Source of the DNA: JBBDJB01 sp040880125
GTDB lineage: Bacteria; Planctomycetota; Planctomycetia; Pirellulales; JBBDJB01
Direction of reading: 5' to 3'
NCBI GenBank assembly: GCA_040880125.1
Contig: JBBDJB010000054.1
Location: 62,001-126,000 of the forward strand
DNA length: 64,000 nucleotides
Shown: piece after piece, positions 1 through 10,226 of the stretch
Layout: each line of letters begins with the position of its first letter
Position numbering within the stretch: the stretch's first letter is position 1
The notes under the pieces: generated by a model
What the model saw: the letters and a program-made list of their open reading frames with translations, nothing else
What the model was told of the DNA's origin: nothing
The model's database searches: none
Made by a program: the position numbers and the translations under genes

Positions 1-1
1 G

Positions 2-1027
2 GACATTTGCGAGCATCCCCGGCGGGGGCATCTCTATGTCGCCGGCTACGGCAAGCAGGACAAGGGCGAACAGGGCGGCGTGCATTTCCTGGAGCGGCTC
101 AGCGATGTACCCGAGGAGGACCGGCTGCAAGCAAGCCCTGCCGTGCTGGTCGGCGAAGTGCTCGACGGCGACGATGACTGGTCGAGTGAGTTTGAAGTGC
201 ACCTCCCCGGCGGCGATGACACATCGTACGCGATCGCCAGCGATGTCGACTGGCTGCGCGTGGAACCGGCCGAAGGGACGCTCTCCGGCGAACCACAATT
301 TAAAAAGCATCGCGTGCGGCTCACACGATCGCTTCCGCCGGGCACGCATTACGCAGCGCTGCGCATCGAGCCGACCGGCGATTCAGACCGCGAGCCCGTC
401 CGGATGAGCGTGAACTTGCACGTCGCCCCGCGGGGCCAGGCGGAGCGATTCGCCGTATCGGCGGGCAATTCGCGCGAGGTGGTGGCCGAGTCGTTTCCCG
501 TGCGATTGCCGCTGGCCGGTACGGTGATCAGCGCGGTCGAGAACGTGCCCGTGCAAACGCGATGGCAACTGGAAAGCGGATCCGAGCCGCACCTAGTGCT
601 GACTGACCCGGCCGCGCTGGCAAGCGAAGCGATCATCGATGCACCCGGCCGGTATACGCTGAACCTGATCGCCACGCGCGGCCAGCAATCTCGGCAGGGC
701 ACCGTGACGCTCGCAGTCGACGTGCCGGGCAATCGTTCCCCGGGGCTGCGAGCCACTGCCGACCGGCAAACGGTGCGGCTGGGCGAGTCCATCGAATTGA
801 CCGCCGAGGCGAGCGACGACGGCCTGCCGGCCGATTCGGTCGGGTTAACTTATCGCTGGACGCGCGAAGGGACCGGTAGCGGCATCGTCACTTTTGAGGA
901 CGCCACGTCCGCCGCCACTTCCGCCACCTTCAGCCGCGCGACCGAATACCGCATCCGCTGTACCGTTTCGGACGGCGTGCGGGAGACGCATCGGGATTTG
1001 TTGATTGAAGTGAAGGAGGCGGAGTAA
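2..1027 (+). CDS. Truncated protein with C-terminal Ig/PKD-like domain
   Basis: The frame is open from the first bases of the window, so the true start lies upstream; a GTG at 80 is only an internal possibility. About 340 residues are visible, ending at a TAA at 1025-1027. The last 95 residues, beginning around NRSPGLRATADRQTVRLGE and running to the DGVRETHRD segment, have the alternating beta-strand pattern of PKD/Ig-like domains (TYRWT followed by a CTVSDG strand). The middle part is also beta-rich with no recognised catalytic motif. It is probably part of a large exported or periplasmic protein. Function unknown. Repeat A follows the stop. Confidence 0.6.
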   Translation, partial: DICEHPRRGHLYVAGYGKQDKGEQGGVHFLERLSDVPEEDRLQASPAVLVGEVLDGDDDWSSEFEVHLPGGDDTSYAIASDVDWLRVEPAEGTLSGEPQFKKHRVRLTRSLPPGTHYAALRIEPTGDSDREPVRMSVNLHVAPRGQAERFAVSAGNSREVVAESFPVRLPLAGTVISAVENVPVQTRWQLESGSEPHLVLTDPAALASEAIIDAPGRYTLNLIATRGQQSRQGTVTLAVDVPGNRSPGLRATADRQTVRLGESIELTAEASDDGLPADSVGLTYRWTREGTGSGIVTFEDATSAATSATFSRATEYRIRCTVSDGVRETHRDLLIEVKEAE

Positions 1028-1048
1028 CCTGGGGGAAGCGGTCACCGT

Positions 1049-1071
1049 TGGCACAGACATTCCTGTCTGTG
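1049..1071. repeat. Repeat A copy (short palindrome)
   Basis: The core GCACAGACATTCCTGTCTGT is an interrupted palindrome. The same element recurs near 5398, 24645, 31154, 47963 and 58681, always outside conserved coding sequence. Confidence 0.8.
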
Positions 1072-1118
1072 AATTGAAAAGTCCTCGCAGTGCGGCTAAC
1101 TATTCCATGGACTATACG

Positions 1119-1147
1119 TTTCATCTCACTTAGCGCCGAACTATAAT
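1119..1147 (+). promoter_or_regulatory. Candidate sigma70-type promoter of the BSP peptidase gene
   Basis: A perfect TATAAT lies at 1142-1147, with a weak TTTCAT 17 bases upstream at 1119-1124. It sits about 60 bases upstream of the start codon at 1209. The -35 match is poor, so this is tentative. Confidence 0.4.
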
Positions 1148-1208
1148 CCGCCTCGGCACTCCCCTACCGACACAGGGCGAAACCAAAGAGAACTCAAGGA
1201 GAAGTGGC

Positions 1209-2597
1209 ATGAATCGAACTCTGATATTGGCCGTGGCAGTCGTAGCACTTCTAGCAATCGAGTCCACCGCTCGCGCGCAGATCAACACCGTGGTCGTTCG
1301 CAACCGTGAGGGAGCCGCCACGTCTGATTTCAAGTTCAAAGTATTGCCCTCGCCCACGGCGGAAGACCTGGCCACCAAGGCGACGTTTTCGATCGTCGCC
1401 GGCGAGCGCGATTCCAACGGCGGTGATCTGGAAGTTCTCAACGACGGCCGCCTCCCGGGCGGCGAGGATGATCCGCGTGCGAACTTCTTCTTCGCCGCCG
1501 GCAGCGAGGGCGGGCGGCTGCTGGTCGACCTGGGCCAGCCGGCCAATGTCGAGGCAGTCAACACCTACTCCTGGCACACCGACACCCGCGGTCCGCAGGT
1601 CTACAAGCTCTACGCCGCCGACGGTACAGCCGATGACTTCGAAGCGCAGCCCGCCGCCGACATCGATCCGACCACCGTCGGGTGGCGACAGGTGGCCGAT
1701 GTCGACACGCGTGCGCGCCGCGGCCGCCCCGGCGGGCAGTACGCCGCAAGTATCTTCCGCGCAGACGGGCCGCTGGGACGCTACCGCTATCTGCTGATCG
1801 AGGCTTCCCGCACCGAAGAAGTCGACCTGTTCGGCAATACGTTCTTCAGCGAGATCGACGTCGTCGGCAGCGCGTCGACGGAAGTGGCGGACGCTTCCGA
1901 TCCGGACACCGGCATCACGATCGTGGAGGCCGGCGACGGCAAGTACCAGGTCCGCATCGACACGAGCGACGCTCCCGATCTCACCCGCTGGGCCGCCACG
2001 GAGCTGGCGCCCGTCGTTCAAGAGTGGTATCCCAAGATCGTGGAAATGCTACCCAGTGAAGGCTATGAAGCGCCTGCCCGGTTCGGCATCACCTTCACCG
2101 AGGACTACCGCGGCGTGGCGGCGGCCGGCGGCTCGCGGATTCGCGGCTCGGCCTCCTGGTTCCGCGATAATCTGGCCGGGGAGGCCAAGGGCGCCATCGT
2201 GCACGAGATGGTACACATCGTACAGCAGTACGGGCGTAATCGCCGCGCCGTTCCGAATGCCACGCGGCCCGGTTGGCTGGTTGAGGGAATCGCCGACTAC
2301 ATCCGCTGGTTCCTTTACGAGCCGGAGAGCGGCGGCGCGCGGATTACGGCTCGCAATATCGATCGCGCCCGGTTCGACGCCAGTTATCGCATCACCGGCA
2401 ACTTCCTGAACTGGGTCTCGGAAAAGCACGGGCAGGAGGTCGTGGGCGGGCTGAATGCCGCCTTGCGCGAAGGCCGCTTTACGAATGACGAGTGGACGAA
2501 CGCCACCGGCGCGACCGTCGAAGAACTAGCCGAGCAGTGGAAAGCCGACTTGCAGAAGGCCATCGACGCCGAGCAGGATGACGCGGCGAATAATTAG
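1209..2597 (+). CDS. Exported BSP-type zinc metallopeptidase
   Basis: 462 residues. The N-terminus is a clear Sec signal peptide (about residues 1-23, ending ARAQ). Residues about 25-230 form a beta-rich domain reminiscent of a discoidin or F5/8-type fold. The C-terminal part resembles plant basic secretory protein (BSP, PF04450) peptidases. It carries the zinc motif HEMVH at residues 332-336, followed by the typical GWLVEGIADYIRW segment, where a further metal ligand is expected. It should act outside the cytoplasm on peptides. The start is supported by an AAGGAG ribosome-binding site at about 1196-1201. The neighbours give no pathway clue. The family assignment is from motifs only. Confidence 0.8.
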   Translation: MNRTLILAVAVVALLAIESTARAQINTVVVRNREGAATSDFKFKVLPSPTAEDLATKATFSIVAGERDSNGGDLEVLNDGRLPGGEDDPRANFFFAAGSEGGRLLVDLGQPANVEAVNTYSWHTDTRGPQVYKLYAADGTADDFEAQPAADIDPTTVGWRQVADVDTRARRGRPGGQYAASIFRADGPLGRYRYLLIEASRTEEVDLFGNTFFSEIDVVGSASTEVADASDPDTGITIVEAGDGKYQVRIDTSDAPDLTRWAATELAPVVQEWYPKIVEMLPSEGYEAPARFGITFTEDYRGVAAAGGSRIRGSASWFRDNLAGEAKGAIVHEMVHIVQQYGRNRRAVPNATRPGWLVEGIADYIRWFLYEPESGGARITARNIDRARFDASYRITGNFLNWVSEKHGQEVVGGLNAALREGRFTNDEWTNATGATVEELAEQWKADLQKAIDAEQDDAANN

Positions 2598-2675
2598 CGG
2601 CGCGTCCGCTGATCGCTTCAATACGCCAGTGTCTGAGCCACCATCGACCCACCCGCACCGACTCAGCATCCGGCC

Positions 2676-4214
2676 TCACAGTGCGAAGCGAATGCCCTGG
2701 GCGAGCGGCAAGTCGGCGGAGTAATTGATCGTGTTGGTCGCGCGGCGCATGTAGGCTTTCCAGGAGTCGGAGCCCGATTCGCGGCCGCCGCCGGTCTCCT
2801 TCTCGCCGCCGAACGCCCCGCCGATCTCCGCGCCGCTGGTGCCGATGTTCACGTTGGCAATGCCGCAGTCCGAACCGGTCGGAGAGCAGAACAGCTCCGC
2901 CTCGCTCACGTCGCGGGTGAAGATCGCGGAGGCCAATCCCTGCGGCACGCCGTTGTGAATGTCGATCGCCTGCTCGATCGACTCGTAGCGGTGAACGTAG
3001 AGGATCGGTGCGAAGGTTTCGCGCTGCACGAGCGGCGCCTCGGGCGGGATCTCGACAATCGCAGGCCGCACGTAATAGCCGCCTTCGGGCACGCTCTCCG
3101 TTACGCGGCCACCGCCGTAGACTCGGCCACCCTGCTCGGCGGCTTCCGCCAGGGCGGCGTTCATCGCGTCGCCGGCGGCGCGATCGATCAGCGGCCCTAC
3201 CAGCACTCCGTTCTCGGCGGGATGGCCGATGCGCAAGCGGTCATACGTGCCGCGCAGTCGCTCGAGCAGCGTCTCGGCCATGTCCTGATGCACAATCAGC
3301 CGCCGCAGCGTCGTGCACCGCTGACCGCAGGTGCCGGCCGCGGCGAAGACGATGCCGCGCAGCGCCAGCTCCAGGTCGGCCGACGGCGCGACGATGGCAG
3401 CGTTGTTGCCGCCCAGCTCGAGCAGCGACCGGCCCAACCGCGCGGCCACGGTCTGCCCGACGGCCCGTCCCATCGGAATCGACCCGGTGGCCGAGATCAG
3501 CGGCAGCTTCGGCGAAGCGGCGATCGCCTGTCCGACCTCGGGTCCGTCGCCGACGACCAGGTTGAGCACGCCGTCGGGTACGTCGGGCATCTCTTTCAGA
3601 ACGCCGGCGGCCAGAGCGTGGCAGCCCAGCGCGCACAGCGGGGTTTTTTCCGACGGCTTCCAGACGACCGTATCGCCGCAGACCAGGGCGATCATCGCGT
3701 TCCACGACCAGACGGCCACGGGAAAGTTGAACGCCGTGATCACGCCGATCGCACCCAGCGGATGCCACTGCTCGGTGAGGCGGTGTTGCGGGCGCTCGCT
3801 GGCGATGGTCCGCCCATATAGTTGGCGGCTCAAGCCCACCGCGAAGTCGCAGACGTCGATCATCTCCTGGACTTCGCCCAGGGCTTCTTGCGTGATCTTG
3901 CCGGCTTCCCAGGTGACCAGCGTAGCGAGGTCCTCCTTGTGGCGGCGCAGCGCTTCGCCGATCCGCCGCACCAGTTCGCCACGCCGCGGGGCCGGTACGC
4001 TGCGCCACTGCAGGAACGCCTCATGCGCGCGGTCGATCACCGGCTGTGTATCGTCGGCTGTGGCAGCGGCGAACGCCGCCAGCCGCTCGCCGTCGATCGG
4101 CGAGTGCACGGCCAGTTCGCTTCCCGTTCCGGCCTGCCACTGCGTTCCGCTGGCGATCGCCAGAGGGTACTCGGGCACACCCAGGCGGCTAAGTGCGTTT
4201 TGCAGTTTCGACAT
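2676..4214 (-). CDS. Aldehyde dehydrogenase, ALDH7 type (alpha-aminoadipic semialdehyde dehydrogenase)
   Basis: 512 residues, full length for the ALDH superfamily. The NAD-binding FNFP motif is at about 162-165, the general base is Glu266 in LLELGGN, and the nucleophile is Cys300 in CGQRCTT. The CGQRCTT and ELGGNNA wording is typical of ALDH7/antiquitin enzymes, which oxidise alpha-aminoadipic semialdehyde (in equilibrium with piperideine-6-carboxylate) to alpha-aminoadipate. The start overlaps the 3' end of the upstream saccharopine-dehydrogenase-like gene by 26 bases, so the two are translated from one transcript. That partner makes a lysine-catabolic role likely. A generic ALDH is the alternative. 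Confidence 0.85.
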   Translation of the reverse strand: MSKLQNALSRLGVPEYPLAIASGTQWQAGTGSELAVHSPIDGERLAAFAAATADDTQPVIDRAHEAFLQWRSVPAPRRGELVRRIGEALRRHKEDLATLVTWEAGKITQEALGEVQEMIDVCDFAVGLSRQLYGRTIASERPQHRLTEQWHPLGAIGVITAFNFPVAVWSWNAMIALVCGDTVVWKPSEKTPLCALGCHALAAGVLKEMPDVPDGVLNLVVGDGPEVGQAIAASPKLPLISATGSIPMGRAVGQTVAARLGRSLLELGGNNAAIVAPSADLELALRGIVFAAAGTCGQRCTTLRRLIVHQDMAETLLERLRGTYDRLRIGHPAENGVLVGPLIDRAAGDAMNAALAEAAEQGGRVYGGGRVTESVPEGGYYVRPAIVEIPPEAPLVQRETFAPILYVHRYESIEQAIDIHNGVPQGLASAIFTRDVSEAELFCSPTGSDCGIANVNIGTSGAEIGGAFGGEKETGGGRESGSDSWKAYMRRATNTINYSADLPLAQGIRFAL

Positions 4215-5346
4215 CGGGTCCGTCCCCCTGCAGATTGATGCCGCGGCTATAGCGGGTTGAATGCCGCGACTGATAGTAAGCGCCGAAGCGGTTTTCGAGA
4301 AACGTATCCAGCTCGACCTGCTCCTGCCGAACGAAGCCCTGCCGGGGTAGTTTGCCCTGGTCGAACAGGTCGACCGCGGCGCAAATGCCCGCCGCCGTCG
4401 TCAATTGGATCGCGCTCCAGTGCTGGCCGTCGACAGTCGTCTCATAAATCTTGCGGGCGTCGCTAATCTGCACCAGTTGATCGCCCTGCCAGCCGGCCGC
4501 CGTGCAGAAGACAACCACAACGTCCTGGAACGTCACAGGGATGGCGTTCTCCAGGATGTCCTTGAGGACGTCGCGCCGCTGGGAGAGCCGCAGTTCGTTG
4601 ACCAGAAAGGCCATCAGTTCGCGGTGCCCGACGTAGCGGATCGTCTTGTAGTTCAGCTCGCGGACCTGACCTTCCAGTGTTTCGCACAGCGTGCCCAGCC
4701 CGCCGGAGGTATTGAACGCCTCGTATCGGACGCCGTCCAGCGAGAAGTGCTCGAGCCCCTCCAGCGGCAGCACGTTGCAGCGGCGGCGGTCGTGGATAGC
4801 TTCGCACAGGTTGCAGTATTCATTGATCAGTCCGTCGGTCGACCAGGTGAGGTTGTACTTCAGCGCGTTGCTGGGAAACTGCGGAAGCGCGCCCACGCGC
4901 ATGAACACCGCATCGAGCCGGTCGAACTCCCGGGTCAGCGCACTGGCCGCGATGGAGACGAAGCCCGGCGCCAGCCCGCACTGCGGCATGAAAATCTGCC
5001 CGTCTCGCGCCTGTTGGGCCACCTCGCGCACCTGCCGGGTGGTGGCAATGTCCTCGGTCAGGTCGAAGTAGCTGCAGCCGGTCTCCAGGGCGGCTCGCGC
5101 GATCCCGGAATTGAATTGAAAGCTCAACGCGGAGATGACGACGGCCCGATCGCGCATGGCGCCGGTCAGCGCCGAGTGATCCGTGGCATCGATCCGCGCG
5201 GTGGCGACACCGCACTGGTCTCGGACGCGCGCCAGCGCTAACTCGTCGGCGTCGCCCACGAGCAAGTCGTAATCGCCCGAGCCCGCCAAAAAGCTGGCGA
5301 TCATGCGGCCGATCTTGCCGGCTCCCAGCAGCAGGACACGTTGCAT
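4189..5346 (-). CDS. Saccharopine dehydrogenase / lysine 6-dehydrogenase family protein
   Basis: 385 residues from the ATG at 5346, chosen because a GGAAGAG ribosome-binding site precedes it; the open frame beyond 5346 runs into repeat A. The N-terminus is a Rossmann fold with GAGKIG at residues 7-12. Later segments (LAPGF, NTSGGLGTLCET, YKTIRYVGHRE) match the catalytic half shared by saccharopine dehydrogenases and the Geobacillus-type lysine 6-dehydrogenase. Either activity yields alpha-aminoadipic semialdehyde, the substrate of the ALDH encoded just downstream (overlap 26 bases). No lysine-ketoglutarate reductase domain is fused to it. The exact substrate, saccharopine or lysine, cannot be decided here. 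Confidence 0.8.
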   Translation of the reverse strand: MQRVLLLGAGKIGRMIASFLAGSGDYDLLVGDADELALARVRDQCGVATARIDATDHSALTGAMRDRAVVISALSFQFNSGIARAALETGCSYFDLTEDIATTRQVREVAQQARDGQIFMPQCGLAPGFVSIAASALTREFDRLDAVFMRVGALPQFPSNALKYNLTWSTDGLINEYCNLCEAIHDRRRCNVLPLEGLEHFSLDGVRYEAFNTSGGLGTLCETLEGQVRELNYKTIRYVGHRELMAFLVNELRLSQRRDVLKDILENAIPVTFQDVVVVFCTAAGWQGDQLVQISDARKIYETTVDGQHWSAIQLTTAAGICAAVDLFDQGKLPRQGFVRQEQVELDTFLENRFGAYYQSRHSTRYSRGINLQGDGPDVETAKRT

Positions 5347-5397
5347 AGGGTTCTCTCTTCCTTGTCGCGGTCGCTGGATTGGTGAGAACTCAACCGG

Positions 5398-5460
5398 TGG
5401 CACAGACATTCCTGTCTGTGCGTACCTTGTAGCAGTAGCTGAACTTTTGAGAATTCAGTC
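5398..5460. repeat. Repeat A followed by repeat D fragment
   Basis: Repeat A lies at 5398-5420. A diverged repeat D (AGCTGAACTTTTGAGAATTC) lies at about 5436-5459. They occupy the intergenic region between the lysine-catabolism pair and the divergent gene at 5589. Confidence 0.75.
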
Positions 5461-5588
5461 ACCGTTTGCTCGCCGGCGTGGATGACGGATAGAATTACTT
5501 GACGGCACGATCTTGCAGAATTATACGTCACGGGCGCACGCCTCAAGGCGACGCCGCTTGCGAAGCCCTATAAGGCGCAAATCCGATC

Positions 5589-6971
<1,383 letters not shown>

Positions 6972-7227
6972 GCCTTCTCCCGCGACGATTTGTCGCCCGC
7001 TCTCAGGACGTTACGGCAGTGGTGGCCGGTGTTTCGGCCGGTGCGTCCAGGAATAACCGCCTCGGTTGACCCCCGAATTGTCTGGCAGATTGGCGCGCAA
7101 GCTGCCATAACAAGGGGGCAGTCGCCCGCACGCGGGGCCCGTACTGCGATCCCAACCGCTTGGCGACGCTGCCAAGTCAGACCTCCCCCGCCTGCGAGCC
7201 ATTCAACTCAACCCGAGGAGTACCGAC

Positions 7228-8703
7228 ATGTACCGCTTATGGACCCTTCTAGTGGCCGCGGCCGTGGGCACCGCCGGCACGGCCGTCGCACAGGAGGCGC
7301 AGCAGGATCAAGCTGCCCAACAGGAGAAGAAGACGGAGCAGGAACTGATCCAAGACCTTCAGAGCCTGCTTCAGGCCAACAACATCGACGAGGCGGAAGC
7401 CACCTTCCAACAGGCGATCCAGCAGTATCCCGATTCGGATCTGCTGAAGAATCTGCGGGCGACGCTGTACTCGTATCAGACCCGCGCCGGCAATCACCTG
7501 GCGGCAGCGGAGCATCTCAGCGCGTACATCCAGGATCGAATCCCCATGGCGGCCGAGAGTCCCGAGTTGGCCAGCAGCCTGCCGAGCCTGGTCAACGTGG
7601 CACTTTCCGCCTACGAGCGCGCCGAGAAGATGGACCAGGGCCTCGCGTGGCTGGATCAGGCGATCGAGCAGGCTCGCGGCGCAGACGCACCGGCAGTGGT
7701 CTCCGCGTTGATGGGCCAGAAGATCGTGGCGCTGGCCAGTGCCGGTCGCCAAGAGGAAGCTCGGAAGCTGATCGATGAGCAACTGGCCGCAGCGCGCAAG
7801 GCCGTGGAGGCGTCGCCGGACAGCCCGGAAGCCGTCGCCGCACTCGCCGAAGCGATGAGCGCGGAAGTCGAGCTGCTGACGGCGGTCGGCAGCGAACAGG
7901 AAAGCGAAGCGCGGCAGAAGCTGCTGGATTTCCTCACCGAGCAGGCCAAGAAGCACTCGAACGACGCGACCGTCGTCAGCGCGTATCTGCAGGCCCACAT
8001 GGAAGCGGTGGCGAATCTCGCCCGCACCGAGCCCAAGCAAGCCCAGGAGTTGATCGCCAAGGTGAACGAGTTCACCGGCGCGCTGGAAACAGATGACGCG
8101 ACCATCCAAAGCCGCATCATGTCTATCGAGCAGGCCTTTCAGCAAATGCAGAGAACAATCGAAGCGGCCTTGGTGCACGCGAACCTGATTGGCCAGGACG
8201 CCAAGCCGCTGGACGTCGAGGCCTGGGTGAACGGCGAGCCGCTCACCGACGAAGATCTGAAAGGCAAGGTCGTGCTGCTCGACTTCTGGGCCGTATGGTG
8301 CGGACCGTGCATCGCCACGTTCCCCCACCTGATCGAGTGGCAGGAGAAGTACGGCGACGACGGCCTGGTCATCCTCGGCATGACCCGCTACTACAACTAC
8401 GGCTGGGATGCGGACAACAACCGCCCGGTGCAGGTGCCGAGCATCTCGCCGGAGGAAGAGCGGGCCGCCATGGAAAAGTTCGCAGAACACCACGAGCTGG
8501 AGCACCGCTTCGCGATCACCCCCGAGGGCAGCACGTTCCAAGAGGCATACGGCGTCACCGGTATTCCACAGGCGGTGTTAATTGACCAGGAAGGCAAGAT
8601 TCGCCTGATCCGCGTCGGCAGCGGCGAAGGCAACGCCAAGGACATTGAGCAGTTGCTCGTAAAGCTGTTGGGCGAGGCAGGTGCCGAAGCCGCCGGCGGC
8701 TAA
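7228..8703 (+). CDS. Exported TPR-like protein with C-terminal thioredoxin domain (TlpA type)
   Basis: 491 residues. Signal peptide about 1-22 (ends AVAQE). Residues 25-310 are helical and Gln/Ala/Glu-rich, resembling tetratricopeptide-type helical hairpins. The last 160 residues are a TlpA/ResA-like thioredoxin domain with WCGPC (Cys358 and Cys361), a TGIPQAVLI cis-proline loop and an ending rich in Glu. It probably reduces or exchanges disulfides in the periplasm or paryphoplasm, with the helical part recruiting a partner. The gene stands alone and is closed by the terminator at 8742-8784. Confidence 0.8.
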   Translation: MYRLWTLLVAAAVGTAGTAVAQEAQQDQAAQQEKKTEQELIQDLQSLLQANNIDEAEATFQQAIQQYPDSDLLKNLRATLYSYQTRAGNHLAAAEHLSAYIQDRIPMAAESPELASSLPSLVNVALSAYERAEKMDQGLAWLDQAIEQARGADAPAVVSALMGQKIVALASAGRQEEARKLIDEQLAAARKAVEASPDSPEAVAALAEAMSAEVELLTAVGSEQESEARQKLLDFLTEQAKKHSNDATVVSAYLQAHMEAVANLARTEPKQAQELIAKVNEFTGALETDDATIQSRIMSIEQAFQQMQRTIEAALVHANLIGQDAKPLDVEAWVNGEPLTDEDLKGKVVLLDFWAVWCGPCIATFPHLIEWQEKYGDDGLVILGMTRYYNYGWDADNNRPVQVPSISPEEERAAMEKFAEHHELEHRFAITPEGSTFQEAYGVTGIPQAVLIDQEGKIRLIRVGSGEGNAKDIEQLLVKLLGEAGAEAAGG

Positions 8704-8741
8704 GCGTCCCGCCGGTTCTTCAATACGAAGCTGAAATCAAG

Positions 8742-8784
8742 AAACCGCCGCCGATCAAGTTCGCGATCGGCGGCGGTTTTCTTT
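8742..8784. terminator. Intrinsic terminator, probably bidirectional
   Basis: A perfect 15-bp stem (AAACCGCCGCCGATC at 8742-8756 pairing with 8765-8779) has an 8-base loop and ends in TTTTCTTT. It lies between two converging genes and has an A-rich left flank, so it can work for both strands. Confidence 0.9.
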
Positions 8785-8802
8785 GCGCTCAAGATAGACA
8801 GC

Positions 8803-9756
8803 CTACTCGCTGGCCTCGCCGGTCTGCTGCGGTACAAACGGGAACAGCGCCAACAGCTCTTCCTTGGTCGGCTGCCGGCCGTACTCGCAGACTTCGAATG
8901 CTTCGGCGTACTTCACCTGCTGCCCGCGCTCCGGGCCGTACAGTTCGACGAGCAGGTCGCGGTACTGATCGGCGGTCGACGCGAACCGCCGCTGAAAGCT
9001 ATCGCGCACTTGTTGCTGGCGGCGAGTGCGTCCCGCTTCGTTGTCGGGGATCAGATCGCGGCTGCCCAGCGCGCCGCCTTCGTAGAACTGCGATTCCATC
9101 ACGCTCAAGGCGTCGATCTTCCGCTCGATCACATCGTCGATCGCCACCACGATGTCGGGCTGGAATGGATTCGGCTGGTCGAAGCTGTCATGGAAATACA
9201 AAAACACCGGGTTCGACTGCAACGGCGGCGTGTCCGGGCAGAAGAACGGCACCGCCACCATGTACGCGGAGTCCTGCACCAGCACGCCGGTGTAGCGGTG
9301 GTCCGGGTGGTAGTCGTTCGGGCGATGCGCCAGCACGACGTCGGCCTTGCCGCGGCGAATCTCCCGCGTGACCTTGCGGCGATTCTCCAGCGTAGGCATC
9401 AGCTCGCCGTCGTGGATATCTAGCACAATGGTCGTCGTGCCCAGGATCTTGGCCGCCTGTTGCACTTCGCGATTGCGCCGCTTAGCCAGCGGGCCGCCCG
9501 CCATGCGCCAATGGCCGATGTCGCCGTTGGTGACCGAGACGAAACGCACGTGGTGTCCCGCGTCGGACCACAAAATAGCCGAGCCGCCGACATCGATTTC
9601 GCAATCGTCGGGATGGGCTCCTAAAGCGACGATCCGCAGCTTACCGTCATCGGCCTCTTCCTGCTGGGCGTCCTGCGCGGAGACGGGCATCGCCACGCCG
9701 GCAAGCAGCAACAATCCCAACGCTACCATTCCTACTGCATCTCGATGTCGAAACAT
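8803..9756 (-). CDS. Exported PIG-L / LmbE family deacetylase
   Basis: 317 residues from the ATG at 9756, chosen for its GAGGAG ribosome-binding site; the frame extends upstream through repeat DNA, which is not coding. Signal peptide about residues 5-27 (ends VSAQD). The zinc motif AHPDD is at 47-51, and the second metal segment is HRPNDYHPDHR at about 120-130. The family hydrolyses N-acetyl groups, usually on GlcNAc-containing lipids or glycosides. The signal peptide suggests it acts on extracellular sugars. It ends against the shared terminator of the convergent gene. Confidence 0.85.
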   Translation of the reverse strand: MFRHRDAVGMVALGLLLLAGVAMPVSAQDAQQEEADDGKLRIVALGAHPDDCEIDVGGSAILWSDAGHHVRFVSVTNGDIGHWRMAGGPLAKRRNREVQQAAKILGTTTIVLDIHDGELMPTLENRRKVTREIRRGKADVVLAHRPNDYHPDHRYTGVLVQDSAYMVAVPFFCPDTPPLQSNPVFLYFHDSFDQPNPFQPDIVVAIDDVIERKIDALSVMESQFYEGGALGSRDLIPDNEAGRTRRQQQVRDSFQRRFASTADQYRDLLVELYGPERGQQVKYAEAFEVCEYGRQPTKEELLALFPFVPQQTGEASE

Positions 9757-9881
9757 GGCACGGCTCCTCGAATGTGGCGGGAAAAGCCCTGAAACGGTTA
9801 TTGTGGCCCAACGGGTATAGCAGAAACGCGGGCGCAATTCAAAAAAGTGCGGCGCACGGCGCAGCGCGGCAGCAGCAGGCG

Positions 9882-10096
9882 GCGCGCGGGTGCCACGGCT
9901 CACCTTGTCCAGCCGTGCTTGGGTTGCTCGATTGCGCCGCGAAACCACTCCCGATCAGTACGTCACCACTGGCGCAGAAAACCCTCTCCCCGGCCCTCTC
10001 CCAAAGGGAGAGGGAGAAAGCCCGGCACCACACCCATCGGTGAGCGCGCGGGTGCCACGGCTCACCTTGTCCAGCCGTGCTTGGGTTGCACGATTG
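9882..10096. repeat. Repeat C duplicated around a repeat B copy
   Basis: A 53-base block containing GGTGCCACGGCTCACCTTGT (repeat C) occurs at 9882-9934 and again almost identically at 10044-10096. Between them lies repeat B at 9982-10016 (CCCTCTCCCCGGCCCTCTCC followed by its complement). The whole gap from 9757 to 10226 holds only this repeat material and no convincing gene. Confidence 0.85.
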
Positions 10097-10226
10097 GCGA
10101 AGCGTCGATTGACGCGGCGGCAGTCGCCCTCGACAATCCAGACCTTCACGCGGCTGTTTGCCGACGCTGCTGCCACGAAGTCGGCCCTGCGTCCTCGCTT
10201 TTCGCTTCCGCCCGGGATCTCTTGGC

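Noticed and set aside
9882..10096. Direct repeats that might be a CRISPR array
   Set aside because: Only two copies 162 bases apart with another repeat between them; no regular spacers and no cas genes.
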